64,000 nt of DNA from Chalara sp. BL73 (taxonomy: Eukaryota > Ascomycota > Leotiomycetes > Helotiales), in assembly GCA_918026815.1 (NCBI GenBank), contig CAKJVC010000123.1, forward strand, positions 248,001 to 312,000, given 5' to 3'. A program made the position numbers and the translations under genes. The notes under the pieces are model-generated. The model was not told the origin of the DNA, made no database searches, and saw only the letters and a program-made list of their open reading frames with translations. Every line of letters starts with the position of its first letter. Position 1 is the stretch's first letter. Of the stretch, positions 33,648-44,897 are shown in pieces.

Positions 33648-36488
33648 CTATTGTTGTTGTTGTTGTGCGCTTTGATAGATTTTGGCATTTCCCTCCTGCT
33701 GCGATCGTCGACGGTACCATGTCTCTCGCTTTGGCGGTTGAGCAGCGGCCCGAGGATGGGTGGGAATTTTCAGCCGAGACATCGCTTTGCTCAAGGCGTC
33801 AAGCTCGAGGTTCTTCCGTCCACTTTCCACGTTATACGGCTGGCAGATATCATGATCTTTCCCAGTCAGTCGCTTCTCCAACCCTGCAATTTCATTTGTC
33901 CTTGCCGCCAACCCTTGACCCTTGAGAATAGTGACCAGGTTCTCCACACTGGCTAATGTGGCAATGTGGTTGAAGCCCAGTCGCTCTTCCCTCGCCTTCA
34001 GTATTTCTCGAGTCAATCTCTCGGCATCCAACAATCGGCCCCGAGAGGCGAAGATCATTGCGAGATTTGTCAGACAGTTGAGCGTATCTGGGTGATTGCG
34101 TCCGAGCTGTTTTTGTCTACCTTCACTTGCCTTGCGAGCGTATTCCTCTGCCTTCTCGAATCTGTGGGTCATATGATACACAACCCCTTGTGCGTTGTAA
34201 CTCGTTAGAGTGTCGAGGTCACCCTCTCCGAACAGTTCGATTCTTCTTTTCAGAACCTGATCGTTGATCTTCTCCGCTTCTCCATACCGTTTTTGATTTT
34301 GAATGATCCAAGCCAGCATGCTTCGACTCCTTAGCAAACTCCGTTCGTCGGACCCATACTTCTCTTTCAACGTTACAACATTAACAGCATGCTTCTCGGC
34401 AAGGTCGAATTTTCTCTGGTCGGAAAACGTGATGACTAGGTTCACGGTATTCTCCAACCCAACTGGGTCTCCTGGCTCCCACGTGGCCTGCGAAATTTTC
34501 AAATTGCCCAAGAGGATGCTTTCTGCCTCTGCAAATTTCCCTTGGCGGCGATATATTTGGGCCAAACGCGTCTGGCTGGAGAATAGGACGAGACTATTAT
34601 CAGGAAGCCTCTTAATCCGACGAGATACAGCCTCCTTTTGCAAGTCGGCGGCCTTGTCATACTCTCCCATTCCATCTAGAAACGAGGCAAAGGTTTCGCC
34701 GACTTCTTCAAGTTCAATCGAGTTGGATGCTTTCCCCAGAACCCTATCGATGTTTTCTTGACACACCATGATGTGGAGTAACAGGTTTTGCTTCATCAGG
34801 TAGTCAACTGTCGTATCTTTCGAGACATTTTCCAAGTAGCTTTTCAGGATTACGGCAGCTGATCGCACGTTTGAATCTCGATATTGGAGTGGATCTGGAC
34901 CTTGGCTTCGCCATTTGAGCCACTCACAAATCAATGGATGCAGGGAGAAACTTCTTTCTTCCGGCGAATAGCTTTGAACAAGTGACATTTTCGTCAACTT
35001 GGTGACTATCTTGACGAAATTGTCGCTGCTCCACTCTCCGTTAGCAGCTCGAAATAGTTTGGGCCACTCCTCAGTGTCCGGAGCCACCTTAAAAAGGTCT
35101 TCGAAAAGATATTCACGGTGTAGGAAGGCCGCAACGGCGAGGAAGCTCTCAGTCAACTTCCGGAAGTTTTCATCGGTCTGGAGCTGTCCGAGCGACAGTT
35201 CAAAGCTGGTGAAGACACTGACACTTTGCGGCTCCTGCTTGATACCCATTCTCTTCCTGTTTTCCCACACATCGGGGGTCCACCCGAGCACAAGCGATTT
35301 CTGAACTTCGTATCGCGCCAGAAAGCCGGAGAGCGGAGGAAGCTGTGAGATGTACTCGGCGGCTTGAGCAATGGCAAGAGGGTGATATCCCAGTTCGGAC
35401 ACGATCTTCCTCGCCTCTTCAAAATTGTCCTTGGTCCGTTTCTGCTGAGAACGTGTTATGAGCAGTTCGATTGCATCATCTTCCGCAATTCCGGGAACAT
35501 CAATGACGCCTTCGACCGTGGATCTGAATCCCTTGGAATCAGCGTGCCTGCTAGTGATCAAGATGGCCCCGTGACGGCCAAACGGCATGAACTCGCGCGC
35601 GTCTTCAAATTGCGACGGATTGTCGAAGTTATCAAACACTATGAGCCAAGGCACAGTCCATTCTTTCAGAGTGGTTTTCACAAAGGAAATCTGGTCATCC
35701 TCATTCAACAGCGCCTGTTGAGGCGTTTTGATAGCTTCGTACATGTCCAAAAAGCTTTTCCTGGCGGACTCCCTGGACGATGCATCGACCCAGAAAATGG
35801 CTTGGTAGCGCCGGTTCCCCTTTTCATCTACACCATAGGCTCTCTGGCAGAATCTCAGTGCGATCTGGGTCTTCCCTTGTCCCCCCATGCCGTGCAAGAC
35901 GACGATAGAGGGCCTGGTCCCAAGAAGGTCGAGTTTGTGCTCGAGGTCAGCCAAAATGTCCTCTCGTCCGAAGAACACAGACACCCGGCGATGATCTGGA
36001 ACCTCAAAACTGGGCTTAAAAGTAGATTCAATGACGACCGGGGCCAGTTTACTAAAGTTTGACACTTGATAGAATGTGAGAGTGTCCCGATATCCACAAA
36101 TTCTGGAATATATTTGCTCGACGTCGGAGTCTTGACGTAAGCTCTTTAGTGCCTTGAGTTGCCGCTGCCATACTGAATCGCTTTCTTTCGGTGTTGTGCT
36201 CTCGAAAATTTCATTCAGCTGCGCGATTTGTGACTGAAAGCCATTGATAATTGGAACCAGAGCTCTGAGCGAGCCCTCGTCGGCAGAGTTTGAGTTTTCC
36301 CCGCCCTGTCTTCTGATCTTATCCAGGGACTCAATTATGGGTGGGAGTTGTTCACTGATAGACTTGTATACCTTGGGTACTTGATCTAGAGTATCGGCGT
36401 ACTCTTTGACGCGCACCACCACCCTTTTTCCCAGGTCAACGAACGAGATGATGGCAGATGCAAGGCCGATGGCGGTAACTGGATCCAT
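33648..36488 (-). CDS. NLR-like receptor: SesA-like domain, NB-ARC, TPR repeats
   Basis: Single exon, 946 aa. Residues 1-150 match the helical N-terminal domain of fungal STAND proteins of the SesA/NACHT_N type (GLASAIISFVDLGKRVVVRV). The NB-ARC ATPase has Walker A GMGGQGKT at 200-207, Walker B WLIVFDNFDN at 281-290, sensor AILITSRH and a GLPL-like GYHPLAIAQAAEYI, with a winged-helix-like LHPLICEWL later. About residues 610-880 are kinesin-light-chain-like tetratricopeptide repeats of roughly 42 residues (for example YNAQGVVYHMTHRFEKAEEY). The C-terminus ends in a short glutamine run. Such fungal NLR homologues are linked to heterokaryon incompatibility and immune-like cell death; SesA-type domains are thought to signal to partner effectors. 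No adjacent lipase or HET gene is seen. The frame is intact. Confidence 0.92.
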   Translation of the reverse strand: MDPVTAIGLASAIISFVDLGKRVVVRVKEYADTLDQVPKVYKSISEQLPPIIESLDKIRRQGGENSNSADEGSLRALVPIINGFQSQIAQLNEIFESTTPKESDSVWQRQLKALKSLRQDSDVEQIYSRICGYRDTLTFYQVSNFSKLAPVVIESTFKPSFEVPDHRRVSVFFGREDILADLEHKLDLLGTRPSIVVLHGMGGQGKTQIALRFCQRAYGVDEKGNRRYQAIFWVDASSRESARKSFLDMYEAIKTPQQALLNEDDQISFVKTTLKEWTVPWLIVFDNFDNPSQFEDAREFMPFGRHGAILITSRHADSKGFRSTVEGVIDVPGIAEDDAIELLITRSQQKRTKDNFEEARKIVSELGYHPLAIAQAAEYISQLPPLSGFLARYEVQKSLVLGWTPDVWENRKRMGIKQEPQSVSVFTSFELSLGQLQTDENFRKLTESFLAVAAFLHREYLFEDLFKVAPDTEEWPKLFRAANGEWSSDNFVKIVTKLTKMSLVQSYSPEERSFSLHPLICEWLKWRSQGPDPLQYRDSNVRSAAVILKSYLENVSKDTTVDYLMKQNLLLHIMVCQENIDRVLGKASNSIELEEVGETFASFLDGMGEYDKAADLQKEAVSRRIKRLPDNSLVLFSSQTRLAQIYRRQGKFAEAESILLGNLKISQATWEPGDPVGLENTVNLVITFSDQRKFDLAEKHAVNVVTLKEKYGSDERSLLRSRSMLAWIIQNQKRYGEAEKINDQVLKRRIELFGEGDLDTLTSYNAQGVVYHMTHRFEKAEEYARKASEGRQKQLGRNHPDTLNCLTNLAMIFASRGRLLDAERLTREILKAREERLGFNHIATLASVENLVTILKGQGLAARTNEIAGLEKRLTGKDHDICQPYNVESGRKNLELDALSKAMSRLKIPTHPRAAAQPPKRETWYRRRSQQEGNAKIYQSAQQQQQ

Positions 36489-37005
36489 TATGGGACTTCA
36501 AGGCATCGAGTTGAGCTATGTTGGACGACCGATCATTCTTAATTTAAGCACAAGTGCACTGCTCCAGGCAGCGTCCCACAGCCACAATAGTGATTTGCCT
36601 CCCTCAGTTCCGCGACTAGCGCCTTCACAAGCTACAGTGTGCAGAGCTGGCTGATGTGCCTCTCTTGGCAGATGCTCCAGAAGGCGCGTGATCACCAAGG
36701 GCCACATGTGCGGGGCCACAAAGTAACCGTCGGTGTTCCCTGGTGGCGTGTTTCGGCGTCCAGGCTCATGCCACTGATGGTTTCGCCCCGTGGAAACCGA
36801 TGCTCTAGCTTAGTAACCGAGATCACGGGTTAGTGTACCATAGATTGAAAGTGCTGCGGCTAACGGCCAAGTTGAGACCGGTGTGTAGCCAACTCGGCAT
36901 CGGATCTCAAGTAATTTCATAGATGGTGAACCGCAACCCAATGCAGTATCATAAATTTTCAATGAGATTTCCATGTGCGACCCTCCTCATTCCCCAATCA
37001 CAATC
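36489..37005. other. NLR promoter region
   Basis: About 500 bp with no protein-like frame; presumably the promoter and leader of the NLR gene. Confidence 0.4.
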
Positions 37006-37310
37006 TCAAAGCACATCACACCACCCCAAAGCATCCTTCGGATCCAACCGCTTCGTATAATCAGCATCCACAAATGCATTCCTAACCGCACCATCCTTAT
37101 CCACTAAAAATGTAGCCGGGACCGGGACCTTAGACGACTCATCCCCATTGACTCCTGTACCGACGAGTACACTAAGGGGTGCGTGGCTTCTGGCTGTTGG
37201 AAGAGGATGCCTATTTTCTTGGCGAGACATTATCGACGTCACTGAGAACTGGGAAGGTAAGAGCGTTTTTCTCTTTCTGTGATATTGTTAGTATGTGTAA
37301 CTTAGGTTTC
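37006..37310 (-). pseudogene. Relic of an AhpC/TSA (peroxiredoxin-like) gene
   Basis: After an AG acceptor near 37305 the minus strand reads KEKNALTFPVLSDVDN, then in a second frame LAKKIGILFQQPEA, then in a third frame KVPVPATFLVDKDGAVRNAF and DYTKRLDPKDALGWCDVL to the stop at 37006. These are successive conserved blocks of the C-terminal half of AhpC/TSA-type thiol antioxidant proteins, in order but in three frames. Two frameshifts have therefore inactivated it. The N-terminal half with the peroxidatic cysteine is not recognisable with confidence in the sequence at 37.3-37.7 kb. Confidence 0.72.
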
Positions 37311-38329
37311 AATATTTACCAGACCCATTATGGCTTCTGAGGTCTCACCTGAATTAAATTGGCCAGCACAAGTTCCAGCGTCAACCGAGGAGCGTTCTAC
37401 CGGGAGCCCTGATGATCTGACCAAAAGGGGTCAGAACATCGTTAGTTCCATTCTTCAGGCTATACAGGGAGCCGAATTTTGCTCTACCAACGCCGGAATC
37501 ACGTGTATAGCGCTTTTCCTGGGAGAAATTTCTTGGAACACCAGTGCTCCAGGAGCCACCGGGCTCCTGGGAACGAGAGACGAAGGGAGGACAGGATAAA
37601 ATGCTTAACGTCTTGCTAAAGGATGGATTTTGGACCAGGTAGCTAGATTTATATAAAAGTCTAAGGTGATCTTTAAACATCGATTTTCTAGTCATGGTAG
37701 CGAGGCCTCAAGGCTAGAGAAGGGGGGTACTCTTCCACAGTTGTTGCAATGGACAGAGAAGCCGGTTTGCAAGCGACTGGATACAGCTGGACCAGAATCT
37801 TGGTGAAGACAAGCGCGGCGATGGTTTTATATAGGGTTTTTCTCCTAGTGTGAAGTCATCAGACTTTGTAAGAAGTGGAATGAGGAAGAATTGACTCCGC
37901 TCCATGATGATAATCGGTACCTTGGGGTACAACTAGGCAAGGTGTACAGCTACAAGTGTCAAGAATTGGTGGACCGCTTAAAAAAGTTATCTATAAAATT
38001 AGCGACACCCAATTCGCCTTTTACTGTACAAAGTACAGAACCGCTAGTCGACACACCACAAGAGCATTTCTACACAATCCTATTTTCTTTATGAAGAAAC
38101 AGCCACCCACAAGTCACAGCCGCAAATGGTTGGAAGCGCATGCAAAAGACCTAAGAGCCTGTTACATTCAAATTATAGCATAGTACTAACAGCTCCATCG
38201 GGATCCTCAGTCAAAGCCCGCACTCCAGTCATGGCAACACCCAAAAAGAAAACTCCCTATAGCCTCCTAGACCTTCAAAGTATCCATTACCGCTTCAATA
38301 TTATTACAAAGGACTCTACAAAACGCATT
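37311..38329. other. Intergenic region
   Basis: No complete gene. The part next to 37310 may contain unrecognisable remains of the peroxiredoxin 5' exon. Confidence 0.35.
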
Positions 38330-39679
38330 CTACAGTGCGTCAATGACTTCTCTGGCGGCCCTTTGTCCTGCAAATATGGCACCTTCCATATAACCATTGA
38401 ACTGCGGGGACGTCTCGGTACCCGCCCAATGTATACACCCTATAGGTTTTCTGATCCATTCTCCTATAGAGGTCAATATCCCAGGAGCTGGATTGGCAAC
38501 TGGACATCCCATGGAGTACTCCTCGCCGATGAAGGTATGCACAAAGAAATTCTCCGGCTTTAGCGCTTCGTCTCCAAATGCAAGAGCAAGCTCGGCCAAA
38601 ATAACGCTCCTTTGTTGCTCTTCGCTAAGCGCAAGGAATTCAGAGCACTTGGTTCCGACGACAAAAGATTGAAGCTTGGGTGGAGAGCCGGAGATTGGCG
38701 TTGAATCGTATGTCACAGTACCGTACCCTGTGGTATTTGTTCCTTCTCCACGAAGACCTTTGTCGGCCCAAAAACGCGTTTTATAAGTTGCGAAACACTT
38801 GATATAGCTACCCATTGGCATGTTCTCTATCAAGGATGTCTTTTCAGATGGGAGTTGTGGGTTGAATGTGATGCCCTTGAGAAGCGGTGGCGCGATTGCA
38901 AAGATAACTCTCCTGCCACGATAGGTCTCTTTCGGCGTTGTCACATCGACACCTGTATCGTCATATTTGACAGATTGTGCGGGTTCCTGCAGGTGGATAA
39001 TTTCTTCTGTGAGGTATTCCCGGATCTTATTTGGAATGGCTTGCCCTCCACCATTAAAGTACTCATGCTGGGCGCCGCCTTCGGAAGTACAAGCTACCGT
39101 GAAATTAACATTCGATTTAAAGAAAAACATGGCGTAAAGCAACGAGATATTAGCAGGATTGGTTCCTAAAAGAGATTCGAAGCCCATGTTGGCAAGTTCT
39201 CTAGCGCTCTTTGTCCAAGTTGACTTATTCATGTACTGTTCGACGGTCGTATTATCAAGTTCCTTTGCGTTGGGAGTTTTCCAGGGCTCTTCCAGATTGA
39301 CTTTATCACAGAGCTTTTCGAACTTGTAGACCCAAAGTCCGGCGTCTATAGCTTCCCACAACTTCACAGGCGGAATGAAGCCAGCGTACGTCTTCGCTTT
39401 TCCATGATGACTGAGTGATAACTTGCCTCGCCTGGGAACCGGATAGGTATCAACTTTGAATTCTTTAGCAAACCCAGCTAGTAAAAGCTGCTGCTTTCCG
39501 AGGAATGACGCTCCGCAGTCCCAGTAGTTGCCATCCGCCAGAGGTACTGATTTTGCACGGCCGCCAACCCTATCCCGAGCCTCAAGAAGAATCACGCTTT
39601 TACCTGCTTCTTTCAGCGCTTTTGCGGCAGCGAGACCAGAGTACCCAGCGCCAACGACTATACAATCGTATGAAACCAT
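38330..39679 (-). CDS. Flavin-containing amine oxidase (monoamine oxidase family)
   Basis: Single exon, 449 aa, complete. N-terminal FAD-binding Rossmann motif [20 protein letters not shown] with the ARDRVGGR continuation, and a C-terminal FAD-contact block [20 protein letters not shown]. The stretch [18 protein letters not shown] aligns with the segment of animal MAO that carries the FAD-linking cysteine, so Cys in SMGC may bind FAD covalently; this is inferred from alignment by eye. It would oxidise a primary or other amine to the aldehyde (imine) with release of H2O2 and ammonia; the substrate cannot be read from sequence. There is no C-terminal membrane helix as in MAO-A/B and no obvious signal peptide, so it is probably soluble (cytosolic or peroxisomal, though I see no SKL end). 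Confidence 0.92.
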   Translation of the reverse strand: MVSYDCIVVGAGYSGLAAAKALKEAGKSVILLEARDRVGGRAKSVPLADGNYWDCGASFLGKQQLLLAGFAKEFKVDTYPVPRRGKLSLSHHGKAKTYAGFIPPVKLWEAIDAGLWVYKFEKLCDKVNLEEPWKTPNAKELDNTTVEQYMNKSTWTKSARELANMGFESLLGTNPANISLLYAMFFFKSNVNFTVACTSEGGAQHEYFNGGGQAIPNKIREYLTEEIIHLQEPAQSVKYDDTGVDVTTPKETYRGRRVIFAIAPPLLKGITFNPQLPSEKTSLIENMPMGSYIKCFATYKTRFWADKGLRGEGTNTTGYGTVTYDSTPISGSPPKLQSFVVGTKCSEFLALSEEQQRSVILAELALAFGDEALKPENFFVHTFIGEEYSMGCPVANPAPGILTSIGEWIRKPIGCIHWAGTETSPQFNGYMEGAIFAGQRAAREVIDAL

Positions 39680-41395
39680 TGATGAATGCCTGCCGATGTA
39701 ATGGCTTCCCTCTTTCCGAAACCGAGACTTGATTAAATGAAAACACCTGTGGCATACGCGTCGCGAAAGTCGTGTTTCCCCGACGAGATCAATAGCAAGA
39801 GTTGGGGTTTAGAGAAGGTTATTATTCAAAAGTGAGAAAGCAAAACGGGAAAGTTATGTACGCGAAGACATTTGATTATCCAACTAGATGGCAGCAGCAT
39901 TGAGGTTCAGGTGTTCCTAGTTCCTTGGCATAAGCGAGAAAGCGATTTCAATAATATTCTTGACGTGAAGATCCAGAACTGGTCAGTGAACTGGTGATAA
40001 ATTGAATGTTTCTTACATCAGCCGGAAAAATTGGCCAATGAATGTTGCCTCCATGGTAGGGCGATTATAAAAGTGGAAATACCGAGCATGAGCGCGGACT
40101 TACATGAGGTACGTCAAAATAAGGTACTTTCGGCTATTCCGGGTGCCGTCTCATAGCCGAGCAACTATGCCAAGCATTTATTTCGGTGACATATTTCTGG
40201 TTCGAGCCCCATGGAACCAAAAGGGAGAACAAGGGAGAGTCGTCCTCTATTTTACTTAGCCCTTTTCACAATGAATGAGGATCCGAGATATAAAGACTTT
40301 CGAGACAGATCTACAATTCTTATTAGCATTTTGAGGGACAAGAACTAACGTCTCTGTCACGAAGAGAAAGTACACAGCCACTCCCCAAGTAGTGGCCATT
40401 AAGAAGAAAGTAGTTATGGATGAGAGAACTTGTTCTAATACAATGTGGCGCCGTCAAGAACGAGGTTTTAGGCAAGCGTTGCCTAACCATTAAACACAGC
40501 TTAAACGGATATATTGTGTCGAAACGCATTTTAACTATACTGTGCGCTCAATTCGGTAGCATGAGCATCGAGTCTAACGGTATGATTAAGCCGTACTTCT
40601 TTCAAAGAGAACAACCGACAGTCGGGAAGATAAGAGTACAAAGAAAGACTCTTACCGCTGCTCTTATCTTGGATGTCGTGCTACCTACCTATCGACTGTG
40701 AACCTGCGGCTCTTCAATATGATATCCTTCACCAATCCAGGCTTTACAAGCAAGATGCTTCAGGTCTACATCAGCCAGACTTTTAAAACCAAATACCCGA
40801 ATCCAACTCACCCATCCACAGTCCTCGCATACGTAAGATAGCAAGTATGAAGTCCCCGGACAAGCTGTTTTCACGACATTGTCTACATAATATCATCCAG
40901 TGGTGGAGAAGCGTATGATGGCTTAGAGTGTTCGATGAGGCACCAGGCACACAATATACCGTGACACATAGGGCAATTAACAACCGACCGTAAAATAAAA
41001 ATGGGTTTTTTATCGAGTTCATCACGGAATAAGGGATGATCACGAGCTTGGTGAACAGTGTTCTGGCTGCACTTTATGATAACATACTGTCCATTGAAAT
41101 TTCTCCACTCAAATTAAACTTATCAGATTAGTATAAGCTCTTCAGTGCCACTCGACAGCGTGCAAATCTCAGAAAGTCGAGAACCATGCACATACTCACG
41201 AGAACAATTTCCAAGCATATAGCAACTCTCACGTCAAGGCAGCCACTGAGCCATTTCTCGATCTCCTGCTTATTTCCACGGCAAGAACAATTAAAATATC
41301 ACGATAGAGAACAGTCATTGTAAGTGTTACAGATTTATAAAGGCCATCCTAGACCATCCACAATAATTAATTCTATTACTAGATACAACATCAAG
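39680..41395. other. Intergenic region
   Basis: 1.7 kb without a supported gene. Short frames on both strands overlap and show no conserved composition. Confidence 0.45.
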
Positions 41396-42196
41396 ATGGT
41401 GAGCCCAAAAACTTGCACGGTTGTCGAAAGGACGTACCAGATGTGCGGGCACACAACGCCGCCAGAGATCCACGAATACTGCAACCAACACGGCCCCAAG
41501 ATATACAAGCCATCCAAGGAATCCTTCAAGACCAGCATCAAGCGCATCGCACGCTCAATGACAAACCTAACAACGAAGAAAGAAGGTTCTGCCGCTTCCA
41601 ACGACTGTATACAGGGCGCGAATCACTGGGAAACCGTGATCGACATATGCCCCGACTGCGCTGTGAAGTTCACCGCCACCAACGAAGAGAGGGAACGCTA
41701 CCGGAGGTACCATGTTGTTGAGGAGTGTGTCGACAGAGCAAACGAGGGTGATAGAGAAGAGCCTGCTGACTTAGATCCAAGTCCACAACCTGATATCCGA
41801 CAAGGTAGACCAAGCCCAGCTACGGCCTTCGCTGCCCCCAGACCGGTCCGCCCTATAAACGCTAACCATATCCTTAGGAACCCAAGTGCTCAGGTCCTCC
41901 CCAGTGATATGAATACCGACACCGATATGCAACCTCCCTCTCCAGATCCGCAAGGGCGAGACCCGTCCGTCGAAGCTCAACGCTCGGCCAGAGAGCGCCG
42001 CCCTCCATGGAGAAGAGCAGAAACCCTACCCGTCGAGCCCCTCATCCGCAGAAAGGCCGTCCGTCTCCGATCCTCTCAAGTCCCTCGTCGTCTGCGTAGG
42101 GACCACACCTTCCACGTCGATCACCCATCAGAAGTCCCGTCTCACCCTGGGCCATTCGATGATGAGAGTTTAAGCTCGGGCACAGACTTTGGCTGA
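41396..42196 (+). CDS. Hypothetical Cys/His-motif protein with disordered tail
   Basis: A frame of 266 aa from ATG 41396; the codons upstream in the same frame carry no ATG. Residues 1-115 are ordered, with CTVVERTYQMCGHTTPPEIH, then a Cys/His pair (EYCNQHG) and a CPDC motif. This could form a small zinc-binding fold like those seen in many uncharacterised ascomycete proteins. The remainder (about 120-266) is Pro/Arg/Asp-rich and disordered. No membrane segment or signal peptide seen. I do not recognise a named family; the zinc-binding suggestion rests only on the Cys/His spacing. Confidence 0.65.
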   Translation: MVSPKTCTVVERTYQMCGHTTPPEIHEYCNQHGPKIYKPSKESFKTSIKRIARSMTNLTTKKEGSAASNDCIQGANHWETVIDICPDCAVKFTATNEERERYRRYHVVEECVDRANEGDREEPADLDPSPQPDIRQGRPSPATAFAAPRPVRPINANHILRNPSAQVLPSDMNTDTDMQPPSPDPQGRDPSVEAQRSARERRPPWRRAETLPVEPLIRRKAVRLRSSQVPRRLRRDHTFHVDHPSEVPSHPGPFDDESLSSGTDFG

Positions 42197-42304
42197 AAAT
42201 AAAACAACCGATATCACTTCCACGGAATTCTCAGAATGGCTCTAGGTTCCACTTCGATCACCCACGCCAGATCCCATCCCGCTCTTCAGGATTAAAAGAA
42301 TAAG

Positions 42305-42532
42305 ATGAGGGCTCGGGAATATCAAGCTGCCATGCACGCGAGCCACGGCGAGGTGCTAGAAGGAACCCAGCGTTCCGTGTGGTTCGAGAGGGAGGTAAGT
42401 GAGGAGTGGCGGGAGTCGTATAACAGAAGGCCGCAGGGAAGCAATAGTGCGAGCGGCAAAGACCGAGGGAAGGATATAAAAGAAATTTTCGAACCGGAGC
42501 GATTGCGATCGATGCTGAAGTCGAGATCGTAA
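42305..42532 (+). CDS. Possible small protein
   Basis: An ATG-initiated frame of 75 codons that begins 108 bp after the preceding gene. Its composition is charged and plausible (EREVSEEWRESYNRRPQGSN) but no family is recognised. It may be a small gene, a remnant, or part of the previous gene's 3' untranslated region. Confidence 0.25.
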   Translation: MRAREYQAAMHASHGEVLEGTQRSVWFEREVSEEWRESYNRRPQGSNSASGKDRGKDIKEIFEPERLRSMLKSRS

Positions 42533-43225
42533 TCGAGGGATTGTAAATGGCGACTATTTGATTAATACGGGCGTTGGAAGTGGCGACAATAGTTGAGATA
42601 CGCGGTCAGAAATACGTATGATCTTAATATAGACAGATAATATTATGCAAGTGACATGAAAAAATTCAATGAGTACCTGAAGCTAAATGTGAAGTGACAA
42701 AGCAAGTGTTCCACAGTTGTAGGCAAAAGCAGTAGTATAAAAGCAAGTGAGGTCCCATAGATAAGTCGGGCGCTTGCGGGACTCAAGAGATTGGTGATAA
42801 CAGAAAGGCACGACATCAAGAGCTGAGATGAAGACGGGTAAAATGCGTGCACGGATACTCCTTCATGTACAACTACATTTGTTCATACATTCTGTTCCCT
42901 ACATGTTCATTAAAAGGTAGCTGGTGAAAGACACAAAAGAACAAAAGAACCGATGATAAGGGTAGAGATAAGCTAACAGATATGGAGACAATAACTGAAA
43001 GAAGTATTGTTTTCCAAAAGCACAAAAGACATTGAGCGTAAAGAAGTTTGATCAATCGGTCCATCATCACATAAAAAACAAAAACGCCACACACCGAACT
43101 CATGCGCAATGCTAACTAACCCGAATCCAATCTCTTCCACGGTCAATAACCTCCTTGCAGATTCATTCTTTCAAGTGCCCTTCCGTTCTACTTCTTTGCA
43201 TTCACCTTCCATCGCCCTCCTATAT
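42533..43225. other. Convergent intergenic region
   Basis: 3' flanks of the plus-strand gene and of mpo1. No feature supported. Confidence 0.4.
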
Positions 43226-43923
43226 CTAATTGGCCTTGCCGTTCTTTGCTGCTCCATTAGTCTTTCCTGACCGATACTTTTGGATCTCCTGCTCAACAGA
43301 GTCATTAACGCGCTTCTGCAACTCGGGTCGGTAACCAAGGGAGAACAGCAATTCCATGAACACGAAGAATGGCGCCAGGACTAATGCTTGGAGCAAATTG
43401 TCCAACAACGCCGGTGCGCGTCCTTCGTAGACTCCGTGGCCGACGAACTGTGCGAGCCACGCGATTATGTGAACTGCGACTGCGGTGGTATTGGTGGTGT
43501 AGGCATTGCCAGATGTGAGGTGGTTGGAAAAGGCAGTCCACCCAAGGATGACTGGGAACAGGATGGTTCCAGCAACCGGTTCGAGAAGCATATAAAATCC
43601 AGCATATATAATTGCAGCGATTGTGCCCAAATTGAGTGGAAGGTTTGGGATGGCGAGCCAGGAGGGCAGAGGGATTATTGTCGGAGTATTCGTGCCCTTT
43701 AATATGTCAGTTTTGGCCGTGAGAATAGATAAAGCATGTTGTAGAAAGCTTACGAGCAATAATCCGGTTGCTAGAAGAAGCGGAATGCATGTCATGTGGA
43801 TTGCGACATTTGTTGGGTTGTGATGATATGAACCATACTATTTCTTCATGAGCGACTTGGTGTCGTTTTGTGATAATGAGAACTCACGAAGGTCAATTGT
43901 TTCTCCAGGTTCAGACGAGACAT
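43226..43923 (-). CDS. mpo1: Mpo1-like (DUF962) 2-hydroxy fatty acid dioxygenase
   Basis: Three exons, 43923-43888, 43837-43754 and 43696-43226, with introns of 50 and 57 bp; 196 aa against 174 in yeast Mpo1. It starts MSRLNLEKQLTF, then YGSYHHNPTNVAIHMTCIP with the conserved His cluster, then LLLGTNTPTIIPLPSW across intron 2, then hydrophobic membrane segments and HIIAWLAQFVGHGVYEGRAP. Yeast Mpo1 is an ER-membrane Fe(II)-dependent dioxygenase acting in alpha-oxidation of 2-hydroxy fatty acids during phytosphingosine breakdown. The His residues in HHN, VHII and GHG are candidates for iron binding. The tail is Lys/Asn-rich. The gene diverges from rpb7 over about 1 kb. Reading through intron 2 gives a 19-residue insert that breaks the family pattern, so splicing is preferred. 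Confidence 0.92.
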
Positions 43924-44897
43924 CTTGGTGCTGAGAGCTGATATACGACTCTGCTGTCTAGATGTTGCTAATGGTGGGGTGCCGATTGTGTTAGGAATTG
44001 TGTGAAGCCCTCAGAATCATGCCTAGGCCTCTGAGCACAAAGGGAATTCGAGGTCTTTGACGACACAACACAGGGTTGATGGGATATAATATGCGTGGCT
44101 GCGACGCGGTATCGTTTGGTGATGGGGATACGTACGTGTACGTATCGTCGCAAAAGTCAGCTTTATATCTATCTTCCGAGAGGTCGAATTGAATACACAT
44201 GCCACTGTGGTCTGAGTTACCGCCGAGCCAAAGCCTAGGTAGAATCAGTTCCCCCCTCATGACGAGACAAGGGAAAACCTCCGCTAGTGCCAAGATCTAC
44301 GCCCATCCTGCGTACTTCTCCGTCTTAACAAATAAATTATCACAGATGCTTGGCGAGGACGACAAGACGACATTGCATTCCTTTACTCGACGACTACGTC
44401 CCCATTCTACTCGTCGATAGACTCTATAAGGCATCGACGACCTTTGCGCGCTTCTCTGTGACGATCCCCAGAGTAGTGCCAGAGCGTTCTGTCTTTGCGA
44501 CCGCTATTCTTCTGTCCAGTGTACGTTATGTGCTTACCCAGCGCTTCACGGCGTTCTGGGCTGATGTCTCCAGAAATTTTCAGTGCTCAGTCGCATCATA
44601 TCTGCAGGTTTAGTACGGCTTGCGCGATCACGCCGGGCATCGAATGGGCATAGGGGCGTCGGGATACGGTCCGGGAAAGGCGTTGTCTTGATTCGAGCCT
44701 CGAGCGTGTTCACCTTGCAGGACGCCTATTAATTCACCTTTAGTCGTGATAGCTTTGCTTCCATATCAACGCGCAGTCGTTCTTTTTCAAACCATACACT
44801 TGAGATAGCTGCGCGATTCCTACTTTTTAGAAAAAAAAAAAAAGCATCGTACACACAAAACTCACGATACGTTCATTTTCAGACACCGTTGATCAAG
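43924..44897. other. Divergent promoter region of mpo1 and rpb7
   Basis: About 970 bp between two divergent start codons. It contains an A-rich run just upstream of rpb7. No other gene supported. Confidence 0.5.

Noticed and set aside
34999..36062. Long frames opposite the NLR gene (up to 232 codons)
   Set aside because: They are shadows of the 946-codon NLR frame on the other strand.
40140..40220. GGTTCGAGCCCC resembling a tRNA B box
   Set aside because: The flanking T-stem does not pair and no A box or anticodon arm lies at the right distance.
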